Below, piece after piece: positions 41,173-51,161 of a stretch of 64,000 nt of DNA. The notes beneath the pieces are model-generated. The model worked only from the letters and a program-made list of their open reading frames with translations. It was not told where the DNA came from and made no database searches. The position numbers and the translations under genes were made by a program. This DNA comes from Paracorniculantispora psalliotae. Lineage: Eukaryota > Ascomycota > Sordariomycetes > Hypocreales > Cordycipitaceae. The DNA is taken from contig PHFE01000107.1 in the NCBI GenBank assembly GCA_002796755.1, positions 2,387,427 to 2,451,426 on the forward strand, written 5' to 3'. Each line of letters begins with the position of its first letter. Position 1 is the stretch's first letter.

Positions 41173-43882
41173 TCACGACTTACGAGGCAGGGTGCTAATC
41201 TTGGCCAATTGACCGGTAAGCTTAAACTGCGCCGTAATGACACCCGTTGTATCCAGAGCCACGGTGTAATCGCCAGGATAGATGTACTTGTCGCCGTTCT
41301 CATCGCTGCGGGCCAGCTCCGCAAAGTTGATCTTCAGGTTCAGCTGCTGCGTGCCGCCAACCGAAATGCTTGGAGTGCGGCCGTACGAGACAAGCTTCTT
41401 GTTCGGGCGTGGCGAGGGGCCCGCGTTGTTGCTACTGAGGAAAAGCAGGCCCACGTACTCGGATGCAAGGTTGGCCTTGCCGCCCGTATTCTTGACCGAG
41501 ACAACCAGGTTGGCAAAGGCGACGTTCGGGTTGTTGCCCGCTTGCTTCGCCAGATCCTGGATGGAGTAGGAGGCGCTCGGCTTCGTCTTCCAGGAGGCAG
41601 AGAAGTTGGTGTAGTGAAGACCGTGGCCGAATGGCAGAATGGGCTTTCCGGTGTACCACATATAAGTGCGGCCAGGGATGCCGTTGGAAGGCCGCAAGTT
41701 CATGTCGAGAATGTTGTTGTTGTCGACATAGTTGGCAGGGTACTGGGTAATGGGCAGTCTTCCGGCAGGAGGAGCAGCACCGGTCAGGACGTCAAACACG
41801 GCGTTGCCTCCTTCCTGACCTGGGTAGCCCGCCCACACGATGGAATTGACCTTAGAGTTGCTGAGAAGAGAAGAATCATCAACCTGGCCTCCACCGAACT
41901 TGACAACCACAAGAGGTTTGCCCAAGTTAGAGAGCTGTGAGACGAGGTCAAGCTGGTTACCCGGCCAAGAAATCGAGGTGCGATCGCGGCCTTCGTTTTC
42001 CACATCCGTATCAATGCCACCCAAGTAAATAATGTGATCAGATGACCGTGCGGCATCGAGCGCAGGCCCAAAACCACCAGTGTTGCCAGAGTTGATGTCG
42101 GCGCCCTGAACATACTTGACATTTTGCCAGCGCTTCTGGAAGACATCAACAGGATTGATGAGCAGAGGCGCGGTCCCGGCGTAGTTGCCTTGCATCTTCT
42201 CCGTCACATTGGCCCACGGCCCAATAATGGCCACGTTGGACAAGGACTTTGGCAGCGGCAAGGTGCCGTCGTTCTTCAGCAGCGCCATACCCTTGACGGC
42301 AGCCTTGTAGGCCAGGGCCTGCGCCTGCGTAGTGTTAACATCTGCCCAACCGAGTTTATTGTATTGCGCCGGCGGGTTGAAGTAGCCGACTTTGATAAGG
42401 GCAGCGTAAAGACGAGTAAGAGACTTGTCGAGAGTGGCCTCGGTGGTGAGGTTGGAACGCACGCCTTGGTTCAAATTGGTGTACGTGTCTCCGCAGTCGA
42501 GATCCGTGCCGGCGTTGATACCCATGGCCGAGGCCTCTACACGATCCTTGGCGTAATGATGGGGATCAAAGATGTTGTCAATGGCATCGCAGTCCGAAAC
42601 AACATAGTTGTAGGGCTCCTTGAAGTTCCAGCCGTCACGAAGAACATTCTGCAAGAGGTAGCTGCTGGCGCAGGCCGGGATGCCGTCGACCGAGTTGTAC
42701 GCGCACATGACGGAACCGACCTTGGCATCGCGCACGCATCGCTCAAACATGGGAAGATAGTAATCCGCCATGTCCTGCTGCGTGGGGTGCACGTCGTTCT
42801 GCGTCCGGCCGCTCTCGACATCGTATGCGGCGAAATGCTTGCAGGTGGAAATGGTGCGGTGAAACTCGGGGTCGATGCCGCCTTGCAGGCCGTCCACGAG
42901 GCTGACGACGTAGTTGGCGATGCGGTAGGCGTCCTCGCCGGGCGTCTCCAGGCCGCGGCCCCAGCGCGGGTCGCGAAAGGGGTTGATGTTGGGCGTCCAA
43001 AAGTCGAGCCCCGCGAAGCCGTGGTTGGCAAACGCGCGCGCCTCGGTGCTGATGACGGTGGCCACGTCCCGGACCAGGTCGTCGTCAAAGGCGGCGGCGA
43101 GCAGGATGGGCATGGGGAAGCTGGTGGCGGCGGAAAAGTTGGCGCCGAGGGGCGACTGGAACTGCACGCCGGTGCTGCCGGCCAGGCCGTGCAGCGCCTC
43201 GTTCTGCCACTGGTACGCGGGCAGGCCAATCTTGGCGCTACCGGACGCGCTGCTGGCGAGGTTGTTGGCCTTCTCGTCGAGCGTGAGCACCTTCACAATG
43301 GCGGCAGCGCGATCGGCGATGCTCTTGCTGGTGTCGCAGACGTCATTGCTGCAGAGAGGATCGCGAGTGCAATCAGGGAAAGAGGGTGAAAGCGGAGGGT
43401 TGGCAGAAGGGTTGCTGATTTTGTAAATGTTGATCCTGTTGTATGTTAGAGGACATCAGATTTCATTGGGGTAATACCTGACTTACATGTTTCCACCGCC
43501 GCACTTCTTGCTAGGATCGGCCGGACAGTCGGCATTGCACTGGCTCTCATCGGCCTTGACCGAGGTACTCTCAATCTTGTAGCCGCAAAAGCATTGGCTA
43601 CATAGATCAGCTGCTGAAAAAGTACAAGAAACATGAAACCACTTACACGGTATACTCGACACCCGAGTAAGAGTACCCAGCCGCGCCACAGATGTTGGCA
43701 CAATACTGCGGCGAGTTGGGTTTCCCAACCGTCAACAAAGGCCCCGCAAGATCGCGCGGGGAGTTGGGATCGTGGTAGCAGCCCACATACGAAAGCTGAG
43801 CTTCGTAGGCAGGTAGACAAGTACGTGCGGCGACGCTGCTGGCGAGCAGCAGCGCGAGGGCGCTATATTTACTTGACATCAT
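41173..43882 (-). CDS. Secreted GH3 beta-xylosidase with an N-terminal WSC domain
   Basis: Exons 43882-43647, 43597-43487 and 43435-41173 give 869 residues. A signal peptide (SALALLLASSVAA) is followed by a WSC domain at about 28-120. It has the eight-Cys pattern including SYVGCYHDP, CANICGAAGYSYSGVEY, QCFCG and KKCGGGN. WSC domains bind glycans and often sit on cell-surface or polymer-degrading proteins. The GH3 region begins with CTRDPLCSNDVCD and carries IGLPAYQWQNEALHG, WTPNINPFRDPRWGRG and YNYVVSDCDAI, whose first Asp is the expected nucleophile. The C-terminus is a fibronectin-III-like domain. The sequence type is that of beta-xylosidases, which release xylose from xylo-oligomers. Both introns keep the WSC Cys pattern intact. 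Confidence 0.92.
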
Positions 43883-44984
43883 GTTTGCTGAATGAAGAAC
43901 AAAGCAATAGATGTGCCGTTGCACGATAGTTAGCTTGTCAATCCATTCTATATAAATGGAGGGCGCCGAATCCTACAAAGACTCTTCCCCAATATGCAGA
44001 AAATTGATGTTGCATTTGCTCTTCGCGGGGGTAAGCAGAACCATTTGCCGGCTTTGACAGCGGTTGGTGGATGTTTCTGGTGCCGATCGCTCTAGTACAT
44101 GCACTGCAACGGTAGGAACAGGGAAAGATGCGCATGGTTACCGCCACTGACACAAGCCGTCGGGATTAACGAAGATGGGTTGATTTATTAGGGATTATAC
44201 ATGTGATTTCTTGAATCAGAGACGGGGGATAATTGGCAATTGATAGAGCGGAGGACTGATCGATTGTGCCGAGACCTCAGCCGTTTTTAGTATAACGTCC
44301 GTTTACTTGCGTTGTTCATTGCCTCTGTTGTTTCTAAATTTGATGGTCTTTTAACTCATTGTATTTGCTGAGCTTCTTTCTATATTTCCCTTTGCCACTC
44401 CAGTTTCCCGTCGACTAGTATGACTCAAACTGTTCGGCCAGCACATCCGTACATGCCTACCTTGCAACTGTCAATCGGGAACCCGACTATACGAAGCAAC
44501 AAAGGTTCAACGTAAATCGTAGTCAAAAGGCTGCGTGCGAACTGTTTCAAGAGTGATGATTATATTGTTTCTATAATATTGGCTGCCCGCATGCAGTGGC
44601 TTATAAGCTGCCTCTTTCAGCAGTCGTGGTCCGCTGAAGCGCCGAGAATTCTGCCGGCACTTTGTGGGGTAATGCGACAGCGAACCTCTGCGGCTTGAGC
44701 TAGCGGGAACTGTCGAGCTACAGGTAACAGGTTCCCCTGTAATGAAGTACTCTTCCTAGCAGGCATGCAGCTTCGAGCATCGCCGTCATTGGTGGCAATA
44801 GGTTTAGATTTCCGGACGCAACCTGCGACTGCCAGCGCCCGCGGAGCATCGTGCTTACATCCCGAATCCTACGAGATGAAACGAATAAAACAAGTACAAC
44901 ATTTAGCTTTATAGAAACGGTTAATAGGAGCGGCCGCCTCGATCAATCTGGTTTCTACCAACGTTGTCATAATAAGAATTCACA
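43883..44984. other. 1.1-kb divergent promoter region
   Basis: The region separates the WSC-GH3 gene (-) from the beta-helix/lectin gene (+), so it may co-regulate them. A TATATAAA word lies at 43949-43956. I see no gene. Confidence 0.5.
43949..43956 (-). promoter_or_regulatory. TATA box of the WSC-GH3 gene
   Basis: TTTATATA on the - strand lies 67-74 nt upstream of the start codon at 43882. Its spacing matches the TATA box of the neighbouring GH89 gene. Confidence 0.5.
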
Positions 44985-46596
44985 ATGGTCAAAGTCGCAG
45001 CTCTTCTCAGCGCGCTGCCCGCCGCCGCGTCGGCCGCCTGCATCTCCTCCGGCGACCACAACACCATCAACAACGCCCTGCGTTCCGGTGGCGCTGGCGC
45101 CGTCGTGCAGCTGTGCGAGAATGCCCTGATCAAGATTACGGACCAGATCTCGTTCTCGGCCGACGACCAGGAGATCTCGACCCAGAATTACCCGACTGGC
45201 GGCACGCGCGCGACGATCCAGATCGCCCCGGGCAGCTCCGTCAACACTCTGATCGGGGGCCGCTTCAACCGGATCAAGATCAAGAACATTCAGCTGGACG
45301 GCAACCGCGGCGGGGCGGGCTTCAAGCAGGACGGTGGCGCCAACATTGAGATTGGCGGGCAGTCGACGGGGCAGGTCGTGTCCAACGTGGCGTCGCGAAA
45401 CCCGCGCGGCTGGAGCTGTCTGCATGTGATTGGATCAGGCAACGAAGGCAACCCGTGCAAGCAGGCCACGATTGTCAACAACGACATTGGTCCTTGCGGC
45501 CAGTCTGGTTACAATGACCAAGGACAGGGTCTGTGGGCGGATGGCATCTCGCTGGACTGCACCGATTCGTTGGTCCAGGGCAACACGGTATGGAGCCGTC
45601 GCTCATGTGTGACGGACGGCAGAGGGCTAATATTTTACAGATCAACGGCCCGACCGATGGTGGTATCGTCATCTTTGGCTCGCCGGGAACAACGGTCAAT
45701 AACAACACCATCATCTCCTCGCCTGATTATCTGGGCTTTGGCGCCATCAATATGGTAGATGGCCAGTACCAGGGCAGCTACGCTGGCGTCAAGGTCACGA
45801 ACAACAAGATCCAGGGCAAGAAGATTTTCAATCTCGGCATCGGAATCGGAGCGAATGTATGGTCCTTCAACGACCCGTATGCTCTTCACGGACCAGCTGA
45901 GATTACCGGCAACAGCATCAGCGGGCAGGTTGTGTTCCCTATTGCGGTGAACGGCTGGACTGGCGGCATTACGGTTCGTACTTGACGAGTTCGTGTACAG
46001 CATCATGGGAACTAACTTGAGAGCAGGTTACCGGAAACGACGCATCGGGTGTCACCAAGCCCAAGTCGAGCTTTGCTGACGCGTCGCACTGCGTCGACCC
46101 GATTCAGCAGGTTTTTAACCAGAATGCCAACTTTGTCTACTTCCCTGCCGGCGTGACGGGGTCGAAGAACCTGCAGTCGGACTTTGTCGCGTCCAGCGGC
46201 AACATGACCAACTTTTTGTGCAGCAGCCTGCCGCTGTCGGACTCCAAGACGTTCCAAAAGGGCCAACTCGACATCGTCTCCGACTCGGGCCCCTTTGCGG
46301 ACCTGCACGGCGTGATTGCGCAGTACCAGGGCGACAGCAATGTCGTGGTGCTGCAAGCTGGCAAGCCGGTGTGGGCGAGCGGGCACACGCTCGGGCAGGG
46401 CTGCGGCAAGCCAAGTGGATGCCGGCTGCGATTCGGCGCGGACGGTAACCTGGGCACGTATTACAACAATGCGCTGCAATGGAGCTCGAATACGGGCGGG
46501 CGCGGGAGCACGATGGTGGTGATTAACAAGGCTCCGTGGATCCAGATCAAGGACGAGTCGGGTAATGTGATTTGGGATACGACCAAGAGCAGTTAA
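44985..46596 (+). CDS. Secreted beta-helix protein with C-terminal bulb-type lectin domain
   Basis: Exons 44985-45587, 45641-45973 and 46027-46596 give 501 residues; all introns are phase 0. A signal peptide covers about 1-18. Residues 20-330 look like a right-handed parallel beta-helix of the pectate-lyase superfold. Repeated turns include IKIKNIQLDGN, ATIVNNDIGPCG, TVNNNTIISSP and VKVTNNKIQGK. I see no clear lyase catalytic set, so the activity is open. Residues about 395-500 form a bulb-type (D-mannose-binding) lectin domain, with QYQGDSNVVVL, RFGADGNLGTYY and WIQIKDESGNVIW replacing the QxDxNxVxY repeats. The fusion suggests binding and possibly cleaving a mannose-containing glycan outside the cell. 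Confidence 0.82.
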
Positions 46597-46647
46597 GAAA
46601 TATGGACATCTTGAAGCCGAATTGAGCAGTCGTGTCATCAAGATAAA

Positions 46648-46653
46648 AATAAA
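46648..46653 (+). terminator. Poly(A) signal-like AATAAA after the lectin gene
   Basis: AATAAA lies 52 nt past the stop codon within an A-rich tract. Confidence 0.45.
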
Positions 46654-47999
46654 ACAATGAAAAAAGTGAGACACTTTGGTTTAGACGGGTCTGCATCCTT
46701 TGTGCTGGCTGCGAACAGGGTTCAGCCTGCGAACAGCTTAATACACCGAGTAGGTGAGACAAGTGGATTTAAGCAGACGAGTTTGTACGTGGCGGAAAGC
46801 CAACGTGATGTGCTGGTTGATGGATGATGGAGAAGATCGCTGCCCTATTCTGTTGAGTGAATCCTTCGGGAAGGGCGCGGTGCCACGGTGACGTCGGTAA
46901 CGCAGCATTCGGGGCGTTGGGCCGGATTGCCAAGCGGACTATCACCGAGGGGCAAACAGAATGATGAAACATGAACATTTTCCCGGACACAGGAAATGGC
47001 AGTCTCCAGAGCGAGAGAGTGTCGATCAGGGTTCCGATACGAGATGACAGGGCTGTGCGGGAAACGGAATGCATCGTCAGCCGGCCAAACGAGTCAAACC
47101 CGGCACTGGGTGACCGGGACAACGGGAGAATCAGGGAAGTTGGGTCGATGCCAAGACTACGACAGGTAGGCAGCGGCGCTCGCTGCAGGCAGACGAATTT
47201 TTTGACGATGGAGATGGCATTCTTGCGGTTATAGACGACGAGGACGAGCTAAAAGTTAGTTGCGAGCAAGATGATGAAATGGAGAGAAATGATGATGGTG
47301 CAGGCCAGATCCACCACGCTTGGCCCGTGGTGGGGTGCTTTCAGCAGGCGACGGAGCCTTTAGTGGGTTAGTTATGGCAGCTCCCCCGCTATTCGGGGTG
47401 CTGAGCGTGCTGAATACGAGGAGCCACAGCGCTGTGTAGATCGCCAATGGGGTTTAGAGTGCTGCAAAGCCAATTCCGCTGCAGCATCTCCCCCCGAACC
47501 AGCCTAGCTCCTGTGGCAGTGCCTTGGTTTTAGCTTTCAACTATTACTATTGTCAAAATCCAATCCATCAGCATAATAGACACTGTCTATTTCTGGACGG
47601 CTCGACGCCTGAGCGTGGCCCCAGCCTTACCCCAAACGGCGGCTTGACTACCGTATGCAGCCACGATTACCTCGCCGCCGCCGCCGCCAAAAGGGCGATC
47701 TAGCAACCGACGTCATTGCGTCGCATCAGCATCTCCGTCACCAGCCGGCCCTTCTCGTATTTGCCTCCCGCTGCGACTTTGCGATGGCCCGGACGCCGGC
47801 TAGCGGAGAAATATTCCCTCCCACAGGGATGAAGCCTGAAGGGGACCCTGGAGCCATCAGTAGATTTACGTCACATCTTGAATACGCCGTCTTGGCAGCG
47901 AAACCTTGCGCGCCAGGGTAAGCAAACCGCGATTCCAAGACATGCGTGTGCTGTCTTGAATGTCGTTCATTGCCTGTCCTAGACAGACCCAGCCTAAAT

Positions 48000-48008
48000 T
48001 ATATATAG
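48000..48008 (+). promoter_or_regulatory. TATA box of the small secreted protein gene
   Basis: TATATATAG lies about 127 nt upstream of the start codon. The DNA between it and the ATG is C/A-rich without G runs, typical of a highly expressed fungal 5' leader (ACCACCAATAACAACCATCACA before the ATG region). Confidence 0.55.
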
Positions 48009-48134
48009 ACCAGGTTGCACCTTCATCTCCGTTTTATTCTCATCATCATCACTGAAGCGTCTCTCTCATCCACTACTCTACTCACCACACATCAACACAC
48101 TTTAACACCACAACCACCAATAACAACCATCACA

Positions 48135-48770
48135 ATGAAGACCTTCGCTGTTGCCGCTACCATCCTGGCCACCGCCATGGCCCAGGACATTCAGTCCAAG
48201 CCCTTCAACCTCCAGCTCGTCTCCGATGATGCCCACCTCAACGGCCAGTACGTCGGTGCCTGTCACTCCGGCGCCGCCATCGAGTCCGCCTGCATCGGCA
48301 CCCAGAAAGTCACCATGCACCTCAACTCCTCCAGCCCCCAGAGCCCCGACAACGGTCTTCTGACTTGGGCCCTGCCCATCGGTATGTAATCCATCATCGC
48401 ATCGCAAAAATATAACACATCCAGCGAACAAGCACTGACAATCCTCTCTCCAGACCCCCCTGTTGACTCTGCTATGCGTCTTATCCCCGACCCCAACTCC
48501 AACGTCGCCCAGGGCATCTTCGAGCCCGGCCCCAACAACGGCCTCTACGTCAACTTTGTCGACGACAAGATGGTCCTCATGAGCACCACCGACGACACCC
48601 AGGTCCCCGTCGCCGCCGGCCAGCCCCGCAACATTGACAACTGGTACGTCTGCGACACGTACTTCACCTCCTACCGCTACAAGACCCTCAGCTGGGTCTA
48701 CGGCAACCAGGACGCCAAGCCCCAGAACCCTACCTGCGTCAAGGTCTCGGCCAAGCGCGTCTACGAGTAA
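48135..48770 (+). CDS. Small secreted protein, DUF7907-like
   Basis: Exons 48135-48381 and 48454-48770 give 187 residues; the intron is 72 nt (GTATGT...CCAG) and phase 1. A signal peptide covers MKTFAVAATILATAMA, and the mature protein begins QDIQSKPFNLQLVSDD. The body has four Cys, which could form two disulfides, and ends with NWYVCDTYFTSYRYKTLSWVYG...PTCVKVSAKRVYE. This SKPFxLxLxS...W.VC...Y....LxW general layout is seen in many secreted ascomycete proteins of unknown function. Codons are strongly biased to C at third positions and the leader looks strong, so high expression is likely. Effector-like or wall-associated roles are guesses. Confidence 0.78.
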
Positions 48771-48936
48771 GCGCTTCGCTGCCGGTGGCATCATGACAGA
48801 CAGACAGCAGAGGTCTTGGGTAGCCAAGACGTGTAATGGAAGCTGTGTAACGATTATATCATAATTAGCGATGATTTACAACTAAAAATTATTATGTAAT
48901 AATAACACTTGCATTTGAAAACAAACAACTTTATTC

Positions 48937-49098
48937 TGCTACTATGTGCTGAACTGCCACTATGAGCTGAACTGCTACTATGTGTTGAACTGTTACTATG
49001 TGTTGAACTGTTACTATGTGTTGAACTGCTACTATGTGTTGAACTGCTACGATGTGTTGAACTGCTACGATATGCTGAACTGCTACGAGGTGCTGAAC
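48937..49098. repeat. 18-bp minisatellite, nine units
   Basis: Nine contiguous 18-nt units of the form TGCTACTATGTGTTGAAC run from 48937 to 49098, with one to four changes per unit. The unit nearest the Nudix gene (49081-49098) contains that gene's last codons and stop. Because 18 is a multiple of three, each further unit read on the - strand has in-frame TAG at the same place. Similarity decays away from the gene end in steps (TACGAGG, TACGATA, TACGATG, TACTATG), as in stepwise tandem duplication. Confidence 0.9.
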
Positions 49099-49679
49099 TT
49101 TTCCTTCAACTCGGCAACACTGCCAAATTGTTGCAAAACATTCTTCATCGGCAGGAAGAGCGGCGCATTGTCCACAATGCCCGTCTCACGACCGCTGAAG
49201 AACTTTTCCCAATCCCACCACACCCATTCCTCGCACTTCTCCGGCTCCAAGACCTTCGCAAACGTCAGTAACAGCTCGCAACGCATGACTTGAACAAAGA
49301 AAAAACTTGCCTTGGGCTCCGCGTTAGGGTCGTTCATGGTGCACAAAGCAAACAATGTAATGTAGTGCTTGCCCTCGGTCACGAAGACGTCGTTTGTCTG
49401 CGTAGCAATTTTGACACCCTGCAGGACTAGGTTGGTTTCCTCAAGTGCCTCTCGCACAGCGCAGTGGAGGAGCTCCTCGCCGTGCTCCAGGTGACCACCT
49501 GGGAACTGCCACGATCCTAGTTGCAGCTTGTCGTTAGCACCTCGCGATGTTGTTCATCGTGACACAGCATGCTTACCTGCGCCATGGCTGCCCTTGCGTT
49601 TGCCAAGCAGGACTTTGCCCTGGCCATTGACAATGACGGCTGCTACGCCGACACGCGGAGGAGGACCGTCAGTAGCCAT
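49083..49679 (-). CDS. NUDT15-like Nudix hydrolase
   Basis: The favoured exons are 49679-49577, 49540-49311 and 49253-49083, giving 167 residues, close to the 164 of human NUDT15. Without the second intron the frame stays open at 186 residues. Such enzymes hydrolyse (deoxy)nucleoside triphosphates, including damaged ones, to monophosphates. The Nudix box is GGHLEHGEELLHCAVREALEETNL-like at about 52-75, with REALEE as the metal site. Flanking family marks are VGVAAVIVN, VLLGKRKGSHGAG and QFPGG. The 57-nt stretch 49254-49310 begins AAG|GCAAGT, has a branch-like ACTGAC and encodes a hydrophobic insertion absent from relatives. Removing it yields AEPKVLEPEKCEEW. The stop codon sits inside the minisatellite. 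Confidence 0.88.
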
Positions 49680-49995
49680 TTTTGTGTGAATATATTTATA
49701 AAAAGTGAAATTGCTTGATTTATTGAATGAAGTTGCAGCACTCCAGGGTGAGCTTTGGCGGGGATCACCCCAGTATATGAGTCTTTCAAAAGTGGGTTCA
49801 TCAGGCTCACAGCCTGAGAAAACTCGCCGAATGTTTGTACAAACCGAATCATAGCGCAATTCGTTTAAAAGAAAAAAAAGTGTATTAACTACAAGGCGTA
49901 CAATGTTTGCTTGTATACATGTGATGATTAATATGCATTTAATCACACAGCCGCTGGCCAAGGCGAGGCGTTATTTGCGTTCTCTGTGAAACGGC
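49680..49995. other. Short intergenic spacer
   Basis: About 316 nt lie between the Nudix start and the 3' end of the Cys-rich gene, both on the - strand. It is AT-rich and should hold one promoter and one terminator. No further feature is seen. Confidence 0.5.
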
Positions 49996-50709
49996 TTACA
50001 ACAAAAATGCGCAAACCAAACTGCCTAGCAGAGCTAGAGGCGACGAGACAGCTGCACTGCCACTATCCTTGTTGCCCTTATTATTTCCATTTCCATCACC
50101 ACCAGCGCTGGTGCTGGGCTTGTGTGTGGCCGAGGCAGAAGTGCTGGCCGCACCACCGGCGTGGCCAGAAGTCGTACTGGCACCCGCGCGCGACGAAGAG
50201 GCCGTGGTCGTGGCACTCTTCGTACTGTTTGCCTGCGAACCCGACGTCGGCGCCGCAGAGCCCTCGCTCGTGAGCGCGCTCACGCTGAGCGTGTGGCCCG
50301 AGGCGTCGACGCAGTCGTCCTTGCCGCAGGTCGTGCCCGCCGCGCACCAAAAGTCGAAGCAGCAGACAGCGTCCTTGGGGATGCAGCCGTCGCCGCACTC
50401 CTTGAAGCTCTTGGTGCAGCCCGTCGGCGGGCCCGAGCACTGCTTGCCGGTCGGGCAGCAGCCGTCGCCGTCGCAGTAGTAGCCGTCCTCGCAGGAGCCC
50501 GACTCGCCGTCGTGGCAGCAGTGCCAAATGTCGGGAATGCAGAGGTCCTCGCACTTTTGCTCATCCGCGGTGGGCACGCAGACGTCGAGATCGGCCTGAC
50601 GAAGCGTGAGCTTCTGGCCGTGAGGAAGAGAGGCGCGCTGGGCGGGAGCAATGTTGGTGGCCACTGACACGGTGGCCAGGGCTGTGAGGAGGAGACCAGA
50701 AGAATGCAT
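49996..50709 (-). CDS. Cysteine-rich secreted protein with probable GPI anchor
   Basis: This is a single exon of 237 residues. A signal peptide covers about 1-17. A Cys-rich domain follows at about 42-140 with many CC pairs (IWHCCHD, GDGCCPTG, AVCCFDFWC) and about 20 Cys, resembling granulin- or disulfide-rich surface modules. A Ser/Thr/Ala-rich stalk spans about 140-205 and is likely O-glycosylated. The C-terminus has small residues (DSGSAA) followed by a hydrophobic tail (LALLGSLVCAFLL), the layout of a GPI attachment signal. It is probably displayed on the cell wall or membrane. I do not recognise a named family. Confidence 0.78.
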   Translation of the reverse strand: MHSSGLLLTALATVSVATNIAPAQRASLPHGQKLTLRQADLDVCVPTADEQKCEDLCIPDIWHCCHDGESGSCEDGYYCDGDGCCPTGKQCSGPPTGCTKSFKECGDGCIPKDAVCCFDFWCAAGTTCGKDDCVDASGHTLSVSALTSEGSAAPTSGSQANSTKSATTTASSSRAGASTTSGHAGGAASTSASATHKPSTSAGGDGNGNNKGNKDSGSAAVSSPLALLGSLVCAFLL

Positions 50710-51161
50710 GCTCAGTTGCTTGATAATTGATTAAAATAAAGAAGTAATGTAAAAAGAATGGAAGCTGTTGATCAAGATTATTTCTCAAGTCCGGAAATTC
50801 TTCGCCTTATGTACTGAAGCTCTGAAAGTCTAGACCACTGCTTCTGAACGACATTCCCAAAAGGTGCGTCGCATAGCAAAATTTCAAATTGCACGTCTCG
50901 GATCGCATAGCTGCCCTGGTATCTTTCATCGACCAAGGTACCCAGTAGTCTATTTCAGCGTTACTTTCTTAATTTAACGAGTCATAGATTCAAATTGAAC
51001 GGACTTTTATGCGAGCGACAAGGCAGTGCAGAGTTGCCAACATGTTTGTTAAGAAGGAAACTGCGCTAAAATAAGTGCTAAATTTAAGAATCTACTCTAA
51101 GCTTTTGCACGTATAACCACCCAACTACAGAGACACATAATCCAGCATTATTACTGCGTCG
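50710..51161. other. Intergenic spacer
   Basis: About 450 nt lie between two - strand genes. It is AT-rich. No gene, repeat or RNA is seen. Confidence 0.5.

Larger units (their letters stand above)
46597..48134. other. 1.5-kb intergenic region
   Basis: AATAAA at 46648-46653 probably ends the beta-helix/lectin transcript. The middle has no frame with protein features. The right end holds the promoter of the small secreted gene, with a TATA box at 48000. Confidence 0.5.

Noticed and set aside
42124..43389. 421-codon + strand frame over GH3
   Set aside because: It is antisense to the conserved GH3 catalytic region and has no family features.
48937..49098. CRISPR array
   Set aside because: The units are contiguous with no spacers, and the genome is eukaryotic.
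48946..49293. + strand frame encoding a hexapeptide repeat over the minisatellite
   Set aside because: It is open only because the repeat unit is a multiple of three, and it continues antisense into the Nudix gene.
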